From Pedobacter sp. Leaf176 (GTDB lineage: Bacteria; Bacteroidota; Bacteroidia; Sphingobacteriales; Sphingobacteriaceae): 64,000 nt of DNA. Made by a program: the position numbers and the translations under genes. The first letter of the stretch is position 1; each line of letters begins with the position of its first letter. The stretch is taken from positions 374,918-438,917 of the forward strand of contig NZ_LMPD01000004.1 of NCBI RefSeq assembly GCF_001424305.1, written 5' to 3'. The notes under the pieces were generated by a model. The model saw only the letters and a program-made list of their open reading frames with translations, was not told where the DNA came from and made no database searches. Positions 45,390-54,950 of the stretch are shown here, one piece after another.

Positions 45390-46499
45390 TTATTTTAGCT
45401 TTATATCCGTTCTGACGGGAAAATGATCTGATAATTTAGCTTTAGTAATCTGATAATTTAAAATCTCAAAATCTTTACTTGTAGCAATGTAATCAATCTG
45501 AAAATTTGGGAATTTTCCGTTATAGGTTTTGCCAAAACCAGAGCCTTTTTCTGTGAAAGTATTATTCAGGTCTTTAGTAACCTGAGTTACGGTATACGAG
45601 GCAGGCGTATCATTAAAATCACCAGCAATAAAATAAGGCGTTTTACATTTGGCCATTTCTTTTCTCATAATGTCGACCTGCTCGCTCCTTCTAACAAAGG
45701 CATATTTAAGCATTCTCAAAATTCTTTTGGAGGCATACAATTTGCCCCGTGTTTTTTTTACTAACTGGTCGATAAACTGATAATCCTGAGGCTGGAAGCT
45801 TATGGATTGGAAATGGACATTGAAAATCCGGATAGTCTTTCCATTTACATCGATGTCGGCATAGATACTCATATTGTCTCCAAAACCTTCAAATAAAATT
45901 TCCCCTTGCTTTTTTATAGGATATTTTGAGAAAATGGCCAGGCCAAAAGCTTCATAACCATTATCACCGGCAGGACGGAAATAATAATAATCGGTTTTTA
46001 AAAGTCTTTTTAAACTATCTATGGTATTAAAATTTCCTTTCCGTCTGGTATAAAATTCCTGAAAGCAAACGACATCAGGATTTTGATCTTTTACGACCTG
46101 AAGCATTTTTTCCTTTACAGGAATGGTATTGTTTTCTCCAAAAAGCTTAAAACTGTGTACATTATAAGTCATTACTCTAACAGAACCTTTGGCTTTTTCT
46201 GCAGAGCCCTCTTTTCCAACTAAGCCAAAAGTGGCGTGTACTGTTTTATAACCTATTGCAATAACAAATAGGATGAGAACAGATAAAATCCATTTTTTTT
46301 TAAAAATCCACCAGGTTAAAAATAAGAGGCTTACTAAAAGCGTGTAGGGATAGGCAAGTGCGAAATACGCAAATAAAAAATTATCGCGGGGATCGATATG
46401 CCCTGCTATGGTACCTAATAATAAACAGATTGCCGAAATTATGGTTAAAGGCAGAAATATTTTATCAAAAAAAGAATATTTAGACTTTGACTTTTGCAT
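45390..46499 (-). CDS. membrane-anchored endonuclease/exonuclease/phosphatase-family protein
   Basis: A 369-residue protein with three apolar segments in the first 90 residues, followed by an EEP domain. The EEP motifs are MTYNVHSFKLFG, DVVCFQEFY, FIAGDFNDTP and LSDHFPVRTDI, giving the expected Asn, Glu, Asp-Asn and Asp-His. The catalytic domain probably lies outside the cytoplasm. EEP proteins cleave phosphodiesters of DNA, RNA, phosphoinositides or sphingomyelin, and the substrate cannot be chosen here. It directly follows the rhomboid gene (next base) and forms an operon with the two rhomboids. Confidence 0.9.
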   Translation of the reverse strand: MQKSKSKYSFFDKIFLPLTIISAICLLLGTIAGHIDPRDNFLFAYFALAYPYTLLVSLLFLTWWIFKKKWILSVLILFVIAIGYKTVHATFGLVGKEGSAEKAKGSVRVMTYNVHSFKLFGENNTIPVKEKMLQVVKDQNPDVVCFQEFYTRRKGNFNTIDSLKRLLKTDYYYFRPAGDNGYEAFGLAIFSKYPIKKQGEILFEGFGDNMSIYADIDVNGKTIRIFNVHFQSISFQPQDYQFIDQLVKKTRGKLYASKRILRMLKYAFVRRSEQVDIMRKEMAKCKTPYFIAGDFNDTPASYTVTQVTKDLNNTFTEKGSGFGKTYNGKFPNFQIDYIATSKDFEILNYQITKAKLSDHFPVRTDIKLK

Positions 46500-47354
46500 T
46501 TAATCTTTGCTTGCTTTAAACAATTTTTCTTTTTCGGTTGCGGTTAATTTATCATAACCGGATTTAGATATCTTATCTAAAATCTCATCAACTTCTTTTT
46601 GTGAAACCCCCTTAAAAGTAGGTTTTTTTATCGGTTGCTCATTTTTCACAACCCTTAATTTTGGCTTTTTTTCGAAAATTTTACTCCAGTCGGTTCCATT
46701 CTGCAGGATTCTGATGTAAGTAAAACCCAATACTGCGCCGCCTATATGTGCGATGCTTCCACCTGCATTCGTAGAACCCAGCGCTAGAATATCAAGTATG
46801 AAATAAGCCAGTGCAAGGTACTTTATTTTGACTTCACCTAAAAACATAAGGAAAAATGCATAGTTAGGTACCAAAGTTGCGGTTGCAACAATGATGGCCA
46901 TTACACAGCCGGAAGCTCCAATAACAGTTATTCCGCCCAAACCATCAGCAAACACCGGGAAAATATTCATTCCTGCTATAAAGAACAAAGCCCCGGCTAA
47001 ACCACCTGTTATGAACACAAAGTGAAACTGGCGGCTTTTCAAGAAATTCATAAATACCTGCCCGAACCAGAATAATCCAAGCATATTAAAGAACAGATGG
47101 AAAAAGCCATCATGGAAAAACATATAGGTGAAGACGGTATAAAATCGTTCAGGTAGTTTTGAAACTGAAGCGGGTAAAGCAAAATATTCCCTTACCACAT
47201 CGTATACATCAAAGTTGGTACGGGTTAAAAAAGTGACCAGTGCAACTAACGCTGTAGGAATGAAAATAATTGTATTTATACCAATGTAAAAAAACAGAGG
47301 ATTACCCGAACGGAATACTTTAAAACTTAAATCTTTAAAAATATTGTTATTCAT
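46500..47354 (-). CDS. rhomboid-family intramembrane serine protease with C-terminal tail
   Basis: A 284-residue, six-helix membrane protease. The catalytic Ser lies in VIGASGCVMA and the His in SIAHIGGAVLGF. The loop HLFFNMLGLFWFG gives the His-Asn of the oxyanion site. The C-terminal cytoplasmic tail (VDEILDKISKSGYDKLTATEKEKL) is the short motif often attached to Bacteroidota rhomboids. It overlaps the second rhomboid by 8 bp. Substrates are unknown. Confidence 0.93.
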   Translation of the reverse strand: MNNNIFKDLSFKVFRSGNPLFFYIGINTIIFIPTALVALVTFLTRTNFDVYDVVREYFALPASVSKLPERFYTVFTYMFFHDGFFHLFFNMLGLFWFGQVFMNFLKSRQFHFVFITGGLAGALFFIAGMNIFPVFADGLGGITVIGASGCVMAIIVATATLVPNYAFFLMFLGEVKIKYLALAYFILDILALGSTNAGGSIAHIGGAVLGFTYIRILQNGTDWSKIFEKKPKLRVVKNEQPIKKPTFKGVSQKEVDEILDKISKSGYDKLTATEKEKLFKASKD

Positions 47355-48057
47355 AGTAAGTGTAAAATGTGTCTTTATCCTTCCAGATTTTAACTAAAAT
47401 GAAACCGATTAATGCGCCGCCCAAATGTGCATAATGCGCAACAGAATCGCCGGCAAATTTTCCAACCCCCAACACCAACTCAATAATAATGTATACCGGA
47501 ATAATATATTTGGCTTTTACAGGTACCGGAATAAACATGATTAGTAACTCTGCATTTGGATACAACATGCCAAAAGCAACCAATAAACCGAATATTGCAC
47601 CTGATGCACCCAACATTGGTCCATAATATATTTCGCCCATCATTTTGATTTTATCCTGTGGGGCAGATAAATTCTGAGTTACATCGAAAGTTACATGGCC
47701 AACAACTGAATAAACCTCATAAGCCTGCACCGCCCACTGTAAGGCTAATGCCCCTAAGCCGGTGATAAAATAAAAGATGATGAATTTTTTTGCACCCCAG
47801 CGGCTTTCCAACAAACTGCCGAAACTATAAAGCGCAAACATATTAAACACAATGTGGAAATAGTCTACAGGGCTGTGCATGAACATATAAGTTATTGGCT
47901 GCCATATTCTGAATTCCGGTGAATCAAAATAATAAACCGCAAACCAGTCAACAAATGGATAGCCACCGTTTGGTCTGAAAACCAATGTGCCAATAAAGAA
48001 AATTACATTTATGATTAATAAATTTTTAACAACTGGCGGTATATGTATTCTGTTCAT
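47347..48057 (-). CDS. rhomboid-family intramembrane serine protease
   Basis: A 236-residue rhomboid without a tail. The catalytic Ser is in MLGASGAIFGLL and the His in AHYAHLGGALIGF; HIVFNMFALYSFG is the His-Asn helix. It is the upstream member of a twin rhomboid pair and overlaps the next by 8 bp, so both are made together. Two active-looking paralogs side by side may act as a pair or on different substrates. Confidence 0.93.
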   Translation of the reverse strand: MNRIHIPPVVKNLLIINVIFFIGTLVFRPNGGYPFVDWFAVYYFDSPEFRIWQPITYMFMHSPVDYFHIVFNMFALYSFGSLLESRWGAKKFIIFYFITGLGALALQWAVQAYEVYSVVGHVTFDVTQNLSAPQDKIKMMGEIYYGPMLGASGAIFGLLVAFGMLYPNAELLIMFIPVPVKAKYIIPVYIIIELVLGVGKFAGDSVAHYAHLGGALIGFILVKIWKDKDTFYTYYE

Positions 48058-48108
48058 TTAATTATGCTTTAAGCTTTGGTCTTTCTGCTTTATTCTTTAA
48101 GCTTTAAA

Positions 48109-49944
48109 CTATTTTTCAAACTTCTTATCCAGTTCACTTAAGGTAATCGTTTGTATTACTGGCTTTCCACTTACACTAAAGTTAGGCGTTTTACATGCAA
48201 AAAGCTCGTCTATTAACGTATTCATTTCTTCCTGACTTAAAGCTGTACCGGTTTTAATTGCGCTGTTTTTTGCTAAACTTCGGGCTAAACTATCGCGTTT
48301 TGTTAATTTTAATTCTTGCTGGGTATTTTTGAAACCCTCAATCAGCTGTTCAAACAATTGTGTTTCATTAATGTTTGCGCTACCCAAATCTACAGGAATA
48401 CCTTCTACCACCAAAGTGTTTTTGCCAAACTCCCGGACATCAAAGCCTAAACTTTTAATATCGTCCAATAAGCTTTTGGCTAATTCAAAATCGTTCGCAT
48501 TAAGTGTGATGGTTTGCGGGAACAAGCTTTGCTGCGATGCACCTTTTCTGTCATCCAGGTGATTCAGGAAACGCTCGTAAAGAATGCGTTCATGAGCCAT
48601 CTGCTGGTCGATAACCATTAAGCCTGATTTTATTTGCGAAACAATGTACCGGTTGTGCAGCTGCATATATTGCTTTTGCCTGGTTTCTAATATCGATTCA
48701 TCAGCATAAAATGAGGTTTGTTCAATAACAGGTTCCTGAGTTATTTCATAAAGCGAGCCCCAGTTTTTTGCACTTGGTTTGGCTTCGTAATTTCTAGGAG
48801 AAGAAGCATAGCCCGAAGTGGAACTGGTTTCAGTTGCGAAAGGATTGAAATCAGGATTGAAGTTGATGCTTGGCGGCACAATATCTTCCACTGCTTTTGG
48901 CGAGATCATATTACTAAAGCCAGTTTCCTGGTTAAAATCTAGCGTAGGCGAAATATTATAACGACCGATTGAACGTTTCACCGCAGATTTTAAAATGGCA
49001 TAAATAGACTTCTCATCCAGGTATTTAATTTCAGTTTTCGTTGGATGAACATTTACATCAATTTTCGAAGGGTCAATTTCTATGAATAAAACATAGAGTG
49101 GATAGCTGTCGTCAGGCAGCAAATCATCAAAAGCCGAACTTACCGCATGGTTTAAATACGGATCTTTGATGAAACGGTTGTTAACAAAAAAAAACTGTTC
49201 ACCCCTCGTTTTTTTAGCAAAAGCGGGTTTTCCGATATATCCTTTTAAATTGATAATTGTTGTATCTTCCTCTACAGGAACCAGGCGTTCGTTATAATTA
49301 TTACCAAAAATATGAACGATGCGTTGTTTTAAATTGCCTTTGGGTAAGTTAAAAATTTCGGTTCCATCATGGTATAAGCTAAAAAAAACGGTAGGATGGG
49401 CCAATGCAACTCTGGTAAACTCATCAATTATATGCCGCATTTCGACGGGATTACTTTTCAGGAAATTCCTCCTTGCGGGCGTATTGAAAAATAAATTCTT
49501 AATTGAAATTTGTGTCCCGGGAGTTGTTGCAACAGGCTCTTGCGAGGTAACCAAAGCGCCTTCAATATTTATACAAGTGCCAATTTCGTCTTCGTGCCTG
49601 CGTGTTTTCATTTCAACCTGCGAAATCGCAGCAATTGATGCCATGGCCTCACCGCGGAAACCCATTGTGCGAATAGCAAATAAATCTTCTGCCTTTTTCA
49701 CTTTCGATGTTGCGTGGCGCTCAAAGCACATTCTGGCATCGGTAACGCTCATGCCGCAACCATTATCAATCAGCTGAATGAGTGCTTTGCCGGCATCCTT
49801 TATCACCAGCTGAATTTTATCTGCACCGGCATCAATAGAATTTTCAAGCAATTCTTTTACTGCAGAAGCAGGTCGTTGAACAACTTCTCCGGCAGCAATT
49901 TGATTGGCGACAGCATCAGGTAAGAGGTGAATAATATCAGTCAT
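48109..49944 (-). CDS. mutL: DNA mismatch repair protein MutL
   Basis: A 611-residue MutL of normal length. The ATG at 49944 (MTDIIHLLPD) is chosen over a TTG four codons earlier. The N-terminal GHKL ATPase shows AAGEVVQRPASAVKELLENSIDAGAD, DNGCGM and TMGFRGEAMASI. The C-terminal domain has DQQMAHERILYE, the position of the DQHA(x)2E(x)4E endonuclease motif, with QM replacing HA. It links MutS to strand removal in mismatch repair. It starts the transcript that continues into the rhomboids across a 51-bp gap. Confidence 0.97.
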   Translation of the reverse strand: MTDIIHLLPDAVANQIAAGEVVQRPASAVKELLENSIDAGADKIQLVIKDAGKALIQLIDNGCGMSVTDARMCFERHATSKVKKAEDLFAIRTMGFRGEAMASIAAISQVEMKTRRHEDEIGTCINIEGALVTSQEPVATTPGTQISIKNLFFNTPARRNFLKSNPVEMRHIIDEFTRVALAHPTVFFSLYHDGTEIFNLPKGNLKQRIVHIFGNNYNERLVPVEEDTTIINLKGYIGKPAFAKKTRGEQFFFVNNRFIKDPYLNHAVSSAFDDLLPDDSYPLYVLFIEIDPSKIDVNVHPTKTEIKYLDEKSIYAILKSAVKRSIGRYNISPTLDFNQETGFSNMISPKAVEDIVPPSINFNPDFNPFATETSSTSGYASSPRNYEAKPSAKNWGSLYEITQEPVIEQTSFYADESILETRQKQYMQLHNRYIVSQIKSGLMVIDQQMAHERILYERFLNHLDDRKGASQQSLFPQTITLNANDFELAKSLLDDIKSLGFDVREFGKNTLVVEGIPVDLGSANINETQLFEQLIEGFKNTQQELKLTKRDSLARSLAKNSAIKTGTALSQEEMNTLIDELFACKTPNFSVSGKPVIQTITLSELDKKFEK

Positions 49945-50080
49945 GTGATAAGGCAATGTGAATTCGCTAAATTATGCAAAATAAGCTTAAGGAATGCGTT
50001 TTGTTTAAAATTCAATACGTAAATGACTGTGGATAAATACTTAAAATTGATTGTCGTAAAAATGACGTAAAAAAGTCTGG

Positions 50081-50110
50081 TTTGAAATTTAGTTGTTAGG
50101 CTTACATTTG
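50081..50110 (+). promoter_or_regulatory. near-consensus promoter of the XRE regulator gene
   Basis: TTTG (50081-50084), an 18-bp spacer and TACATTTG (50103-50110) match the Bacteroidota -33/-7 pattern. The ATG at 50131 follows 20 bp later, so the leader is short. Confidence 0.65.
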
Positions 50111-50130
50111 TTTAAACGCTTCAAATAATT

Positions 50131-50697
50131 ATGAAATTATCAGAAAGAATCAAAGAACTTAGAAATCAGCATGCCTATAGTCAGGATGAAATGGCAAGGA
50201 GAACAGGCTTAAGTTTACGAACCATTCAGCGAATAGAATCAGGAGAGACTGAACCTCGTGGTGATACTTTAATCAGAGTTGCCGGGGTCTTTGATTTAAA
50301 ACCAGATGAACTTTTTATACCCAAAGACGAAGTAAGGGGCAATTTTATCCCTGTATTGAATTTGTCTGCTTTAACTTTCATTATTTTTCCTTTATTAGGA
50401 TTTTTAACGCCCTTACTTATATGGCTTCTTAAGAAAGATAAAACAAGAACAGAAGAAAAGGCTGGCAGAGATCTTTTGAACTTCCAAGTTACCTGGGGTT
50501 TAACTACCTGTTCTGTTTATGTTCTTGGTTTTTTTGGTGTAATGATTCAAATAGGCAAATTAGGGAGGCCAGAGAGTTTTTTGGTAAGTTTACTTGCACT
50601 ATATCTCTTAAATTTTATTTTCATTTTTTTCAACATTGTTCTATCGATTAGGAACAAACCAGTTTTCTATCAGCCAGCGATTCCTTTCTTACGATGA
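50131..50697 (+). CDS. XRE-family regulator fused to a DUF4870-like membrane domain
   Basis: A 188-residue protein. Residues 1-65 are a Cro/CI-type helix-turn-helix (YSQDEMARRTGLSLRTIQRIESGETEPRG). Residues about 75-180 contain three or four membrane helices with the DUF4870-like core DLLNFQVTWGLTT. It is probably a DNA-binding protein tethered to the inner membrane; target and signal are unknown. It has a clear promoter and a hairpin terminator, so it is a single-gene unit. Confidence 0.88.
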   Translation: MKLSERIKELRNQHAYSQDEMARRTGLSLRTIQRIESGETEPRGDTLIRVAGVFDLKPDELFIPKDEVRGNFIPVLNLSALTFIIFPLLGFLTPLLIWLLKKDKTRTEEKAGRDLLNFQVTWGLTTCSVYVLGFFGVMIQIGKLGRPESFLVSLLALYLLNFIFIFFNIVLSIRNKPVFYQPAIPFLR

Positions 50698-50724
50698 TTA
50701 ATAAATTTCTTTTCGAATGGAATT

Positions 50725-50756
50725 AACCTCACAAGTTTGAAATCTGTGGGGTTTTG
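50725..50756 (+). terminator. terminator after the XRE regulator
   Basis: AACCTCACA pairs with TGTGGGGTT (one G-T pair) around an 11-base loop, followed by TTG. Confidence 0.6.
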
Positions 50757-50814
50757 TAATTTGTAAAACTCAATTTACAAACCGAAATGATTTCAATTTT
50801 CTATCTTTATCGTT

Positions 50815-52446
50815 ATGAAATCATTTATCTACTCGGTGATTCTCACCGTTTTTCTATCTTCTTGCAGTAAAGAAAAGGCCGATGTAATTGTTTATAACGC
50901 CAAAGTTTATACCGTTAATTCCAAATTTGATATTGCCCAAGCATTTGCTGTAAAAGACGGTAAAATTTTAGCGGTAGGAAAAACAGATGAAATTAGAGCT
51001 ACATACAGCGCGTCGGAAGAAATTGACGCTACAGGTAAAGCTGTTTATCCTGGTTTTATCGATGCTCATGCGCATTTTTTTGGCTACGGACAAAGTCTTC
51101 AAACCGCAGATTTAAGAGATACAAAATCCTGGGAAGATGTGATCCAACGTTTAACAGAATTTGCTAAAACCCATCCCGATGGTTGGTTAATCGGCAATGG
51201 TTGGGACCAGAATGATTGGGCAGATAAGGCTTTCCCGACAAATGAAAAACTGACAGCGCTTTTTCCGAACCGGCCTGTTTTTTTAAATCGAATTGATGGG
51301 CATGCTGCCATTGCAAACCAGAAAGCTTTTGATGATGCCGGCATTACAAGCGAGCAAAAATTAACTGGTGGCGATATGCTTACTAAAAATGGTAAGCTTA
51401 CAGGCGTTTTAATCGACAATGCTGTCGGATTGGTGGAAAGCAAAATTCCTTCGCCTGATGCAAAACTTGCAGAAAAGATTTTAACCGATGCACAACGGAA
51501 TTGCTTTGCTGCGGGATTAACAACCATTGATGATTGCGGTCTGGGATTCGAAGCTGTAGATTTTATCGAAAAGCTCCAGAAAGAAAATAAGCTCAAAATG
51601 CGTTTGTATGTTATGCTTTCTGATGCTGAACCAAATTACAAATACTTATTTAAACGTGGCGCAATAAAAACCGACCGACTGAACGTTCGGGCTTTCAAAG
51701 TATATGCAGACGGCGCTTTAGGCTCTCGCGGCGCTTGTCTGTTAAAACCTTATACCGATATGCCAGAGAAATCGGGATTCTTGTTAAGCGATGTAAAACA
51801 TTACGAAGAAGTTGCCTCAAAAATTGCAGCACATAATTTTCAAATGTGTACGCATGCTATTGGTGATTCTGCAAATCGGGTTATGCTTAAAATTTACAAC
51901 AAAGTTTTAAAAGGTAAAAACAATAAGCGCTGGAGAATCGAACATGCCCAGGTGGTTAATTCGAACGATTTTGATTTATTTGGCAAAGCGAGTATCATCC
52001 CTTCCGTGCAGCCAACACATGCTACATCCGATATGTATTGGGCCGGACAGCGATTAGGCACTCAAAGGCTTAAAGATGCCTACGCTTATAAACAGTTGTT
52101 GAAACAAAATGGTTGGATCCCTTTGGGAACCGATTTTCCGGTTGAAAACATTAATCCCTTATTAACGTTTTATGCTGCAACGGTACGTGAAGATGCCAAA
52201 GGTTATCCTAAAGGTGGTTTTCAGATGGAGAATGCGTTAACGCCTGAAGAAGCCATTAAAGGAATGACCATCTGGGCGGCTAAAGCAAATTTCGAGGAAA
52301 AAGAAAAAGGCAGCTTAGAAATTGGTAAAATGGCCGATTTCGTAATCTTAGATAATGATATTTTAAAATCAAGCCCACAAAACATATTAAAAACCAAAGT
52401 CTTAAAAACCTATTTGAATGGAGAAAAAGTATATGAAGCGAAATAG
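50815..52446 (+). CDS. YtcJ-like metal-dependent amidohydrolase, lipoprotein
   Basis: A 543-residue protein. The lipobox LSSC places the lipid Cys near residue 17. Amidohydrolase features follow: IDAHAHFFG (metal His pair), a long TIM barrel with KVYADGALGSRGA, THAIGDSANR, EHAQVV and the late Asp in LGTDFPVEN, and a C-terminal beta domain (KMADFVILDND). YtcJ-type enzymes hydrolyse amide bonds of small molecules; the substrate is unknown. Its 3' end overlaps the next gene by 14 bp. Confidence 0.9.
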   Translation: MKSFIYSVILTVFLSSCSKEKADVIVYNAKVYTVNSKFDIAQAFAVKDGKILAVGKTDEIRATYSASEEIDATGKAVYPGFIDAHAHFFGYGQSLQTADLRDTKSWEDVIQRLTEFAKTHPDGWLIGNGWDQNDWADKAFPTNEKLTALFPNRPVFLNRIDGHAAIANQKAFDDAGITSEQKLTGGDMLTKNGKLTGVLIDNAVGLVESKIPSPDAKLAEKILTDAQRNCFAAGLTTIDDCGLGFEAVDFIEKLQKENKLKMRLYVMLSDAEPNYKYLFKRGAIKTDRLNVRAFKVYADGALGSRGACLLKPYTDMPEKSGFLLSDVKHYEEVASKIAAHNFQMCTHAIGDSANRVMLKIYNKVLKGKNNKRWRIEHAQVVNSNDFDLFGKASIIPSVQPTHATSDMYWAGQRLGTQRLKDAYAYKQLLKQNGWIPLGTDFPVENINPLLTFYAATVREDAKGYPKGGFQMENALTPEEAIKGMTIWAAKANFEEKEKGSLEIGKMADFVILDNDILKSSPQNILKTKVLKTYLNGEKVYEAK

Positions 52447-54250
52447 ATTAATCGTAATTGCAGTAGCGAGTTTCTTTAATATTTTATGTTTGATGGCTTG
52501 TGCGCAAGAACACGCCACCAATGAAAAGAAACTTTCTATCGCCAACACTATTGCCAAATCGACAGTTTTATTGAATAATCAGGATACGGTTATACCACTA
52601 AAAAGACTCGCTAAAAAAAACATAGCTTCGGTAAGTTTAAGTTTTGCTTATAGTTCGGTATTTGATAGTCTTTCAAATAAGTACGACAAAATAACTTCGT
52701 TTTCTGCAGACTCTTATAAAGATAGCCTAAACTTAAATGACCTGGAAGATGATTTGAAATATTTCAACACCATCCTTGTATCCATTGACGATCAGAACAT
52801 CAACAAGGCAAAATACATCAGTTTTATTAATAGCATCAGCAGAAGTAAATCGGTTATCATTTCTTATTTTGGTAATGGAACGGGTTTAAAATCTTTCGAT
52901 AATTTGAAATCTCCAATTATCTGGACAGCACAGAATTCGATTGATGCGGCAGCAATTGTTCCTCAATATATTTTTGGTGGGATAGCGGCAACGAACAAGT
53001 TACCTTCTGCCTTTTCTGCAAAATATACAATAGGTTCGGGCTTCACAACTATTGCTACGAGGTTAAAATATACGGTGCCGGAAGATGCCGGCCTAAACTC
53101 GAATAGTTTAAAAGATATTGATGCAATCGCCGCCCAGGCAATTAGTCAGCGGGCTACGCCAGGCCTGGTGGTTTTAGTGGCGAAAGATGGAAAGGTTATT
53201 TTTAACAAAGCTTACGGAACACATACTTATGATTCAAATTTACCGGATAAAGTAACCGATATTTTCGATTTGGCTTCAGTTACAAAAATTACGGCAACAA
53301 CACCATCTGTAATGCGTCTTTTCGAAGAAAATAAATTAAAATTAGATACCAATATTGGAGCCTATATTCCCAAAGCAAGGACTACGCCCATGAATAACAT
53401 TCAGGTTCGGGAAGTGATGTTGCATCAGGCGGGTTTTATTCCTTACATTCCTTTTCATGATTATGTGAAAAACGGTGATTACAGCCGGGATTCTTCTGCT
53501 GCTTTTCCGACTAAGGTTGCAGATGGTTACTATATCAAAAAAGGATTTTTCAAAGATTTTATGTGGCCGAAAATGCTCAATTCGCCCATTAGAACCCGGG
53601 GACAATATGTGTATAGCGATATCAGTATGTATGTGATGAAAGATATTGTGGAACATATAAGTGAGGAACCGCTAAATCAATACGCTTACGAGAATTTCTA
53701 TAAGCCATTAGGGATGCAAACTGCAGGGTTTTTACCTAGAAATCGGTTTAAAGCCGATCAGATTATTCCTACTGAAGATGATAAATATTTCCGGAAAACT
53801 TTGCTGATTGGTTATGTGCACGATCAGGGCGCTGCTCTTGCAGGGGGTGTTTCCGGACATGCAGGTTTATTTTCCAGCGCAAATGATCTGGCTATAATTT
53901 ATCAGATGTTGCTAAATCGTGGCACTTATGGTGGCGAGGAATATTTCAAAACTTCGACTGTGGATATGTTTACTTCTAAACAATCAGCTGTTAGTCGCAG
54001 AGGTTTGGGTTTTGATCGATGGGATCCGGATACGACAAAACATTACCCTTCAGATTTAGCCTCTGCACAAACCTACGGGCATACAGGTTACACCGGGACT
54101 TGTGTCTGGGTCGATCCATCACGCGGGTTGGTTTACGTTTTTCTTTCGAACCGCGTTAATCCGACAGTTAGCGATAAGTTGTCGAATTTGAAAATCAGAG
54201 GAAGAATTCAGGATGTTGTAAACAGAGCAATTGACGAAGCAAAAAAATAG
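52433..54250 (+). CDS. GH3_C-like domain fused to class C beta-lactamase-type serine hydrolase
   Basis: A 605-residue lipoprotein (lipobox near LMAC). Residues about 25-195 look like the C-terminal domain of a GH3 glycosidase (STVLLNNQDTVIPLKRL, later YIFGGIAATNKLPSAFSAKY). The serine hydrolase domain starts near 205 and has Ser282-Val-Thr-Lys285, YSD in place of YxN, and HTG for the third motif. In many Bacteroidota a GH3 NagZ-type enzyme is fused to exactly such a domain; here the GH3 catalytic barrel is missing and the signal peptide sits directly on GH3_C. It probably acts on peptidoglycan peptides or esters. I prefer ATG 52433, as it gives the better signal peptide; ATG 52418 is possible. 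Confidence 0.85.
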   Translation: MKRNRLIVIAVASFFNILCLMACAQEHATNEKKLSIANTIAKSTVLLNNQDTVIPLKRLAKKNIASVSLSFAYSSVFDSLSNKYDKITSFSADSYKDSLNLNDLEDDLKYFNTILVSIDDQNINKAKYISFINSISRSKSVIISYFGNGTGLKSFDNLKSPIIWTAQNSIDAAAIVPQYIFGGIAATNKLPSAFSAKYTIGSGFTTIATRLKYTVPEDAGLNSNSLKDIDAIAAQAISQRATPGLVVLVAKDGKVIFNKAYGTHTYDSNLPDKVTDIFDLASVTKITATTPSVMRLFEENKLKLDTNIGAYIPKARTTPMNNIQVREVMLHQAGFIPYIPFHDYVKNGDYSRDSSAAFPTKVADGYYIKKGFFKDFMWPKMLNSPIRTRGQYVYSDISMYVMKDIVEHISEEPLNQYAYENFYKPLGMQTAGFLPRNRFKADQIIPTEDDKYFRKTLLIGYVHDQGAALAGGVSGHAGLFSSANDLAIIYQMLLNRGTYGGEEYFKTSTVDMFTSKQSAVSRRGLGFDRWDPDTTKHYPSDLASAQTYGHTGYTGTCVWVDPSRGLVYVFLSNRVNPTVSDKLSNLKIRGRIQDVVNRAIDEAKK

Positions 54251-54259
54251 TTCTGCCAT

Positions 54260-54291
54260 AAATCTATAAGGTTTTGTAACCTTATAGATTT
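54260..54291. terminator. bidirectional terminator between convergent genes
   Basis: A perfect 14-bp stem, AAATCTATAAGGTT with AACCTTATAGATTT, around TTGT. It sits between the serine hydrolase (+) and the TPR protein (-). Confidence 0.75.
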
Positions 54292-54294
54292 AAG

Positions 54295-54897
54295 TTACTC
54301 ATCATCTAATAACGTAATACAGCCGTCAGCGAGTTTTTTCATTCTCGAATCCAGAGTTTTAATTGCTTCTGGATTTTTTAATGTTTGATACAAATAAGTA
54401 ATCATTCCTTTTGTAATGTCATCAGGGTCGCAGGCATATGATTTTTCGAGGTAAGTAACCGTTTTATTCGCTATGATTTTATATTCTTCAGATAATTTTA
54501 CATGAAGTGCTGTGTCCTTAGCAGCTGCAGCCTGGTTCATTTTAGCAACCAGTTCCTTGCAGGTTTTAAAATAATGGTTTCCTAAAGCTAAATATGGTAC
54601 GTAGTAACCAGGCGTTAACTTAATGCTTTTTTCATAATAGGGAATGGCCAGGTTCATCTGGTTTGTTTCCTCGTAAAGTCTGCCTAAGTGATAAGTTGCA
54701 TTTGCAATTTGCTTTGCGTTTAACTCTGAAGAACGTTTTAAAAGTTCTGATGTAACTGCAATAGCCTTTGGCTTTTCAGTTTGCGTCATTCTTATCATGC
54801 TATAATCCCAATACAAATCTTTTATGTTTTGGCTTTGAGCGAATACAGATGTTAGGTTTATTAATAAAATGAGATGGATTAAAAAGATTTTTTTCAT
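54295..54897 (-). CDS. exported TPR-repeat protein
   Basis: A 200-residue protein with a signal peptide (MKKIFLIHLILLINLTSVFAQ). TPR-like helices follow, clearest at NATYHLGRLYEETNQMNLAIPYYEKSI and PYLALGNHYFK. It is probably a periplasmic protein-binding scaffold. No catalytic motif is seen and no partner is suggested by the neighbours. It is a single gene on the - strand. Confidence 0.8.
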   Translation of the reverse strand: MKKIFLIHLILLINLTSVFAQSQNIKDLYWDYSMIRMTQTEKPKAIAVTSELLKRSSELNAKQIANATYHLGRLYEETNQMNLAIPYYEKSIKLTPGYYVPYLALGNHYFKTCKELVAKMNQAAAAKDTALHVKLSEEYKIIANKTVTYLEKSYACDPDDITKGMITYLYQTLKNPEAIKTLDSRMKKLADGCITLLDDE

Positions 54898-54950
54898 TGG
54901 GTTAAGGTAGAGAATATTTGTAAACCTATTATTAAATTATGGTAAGCAGA

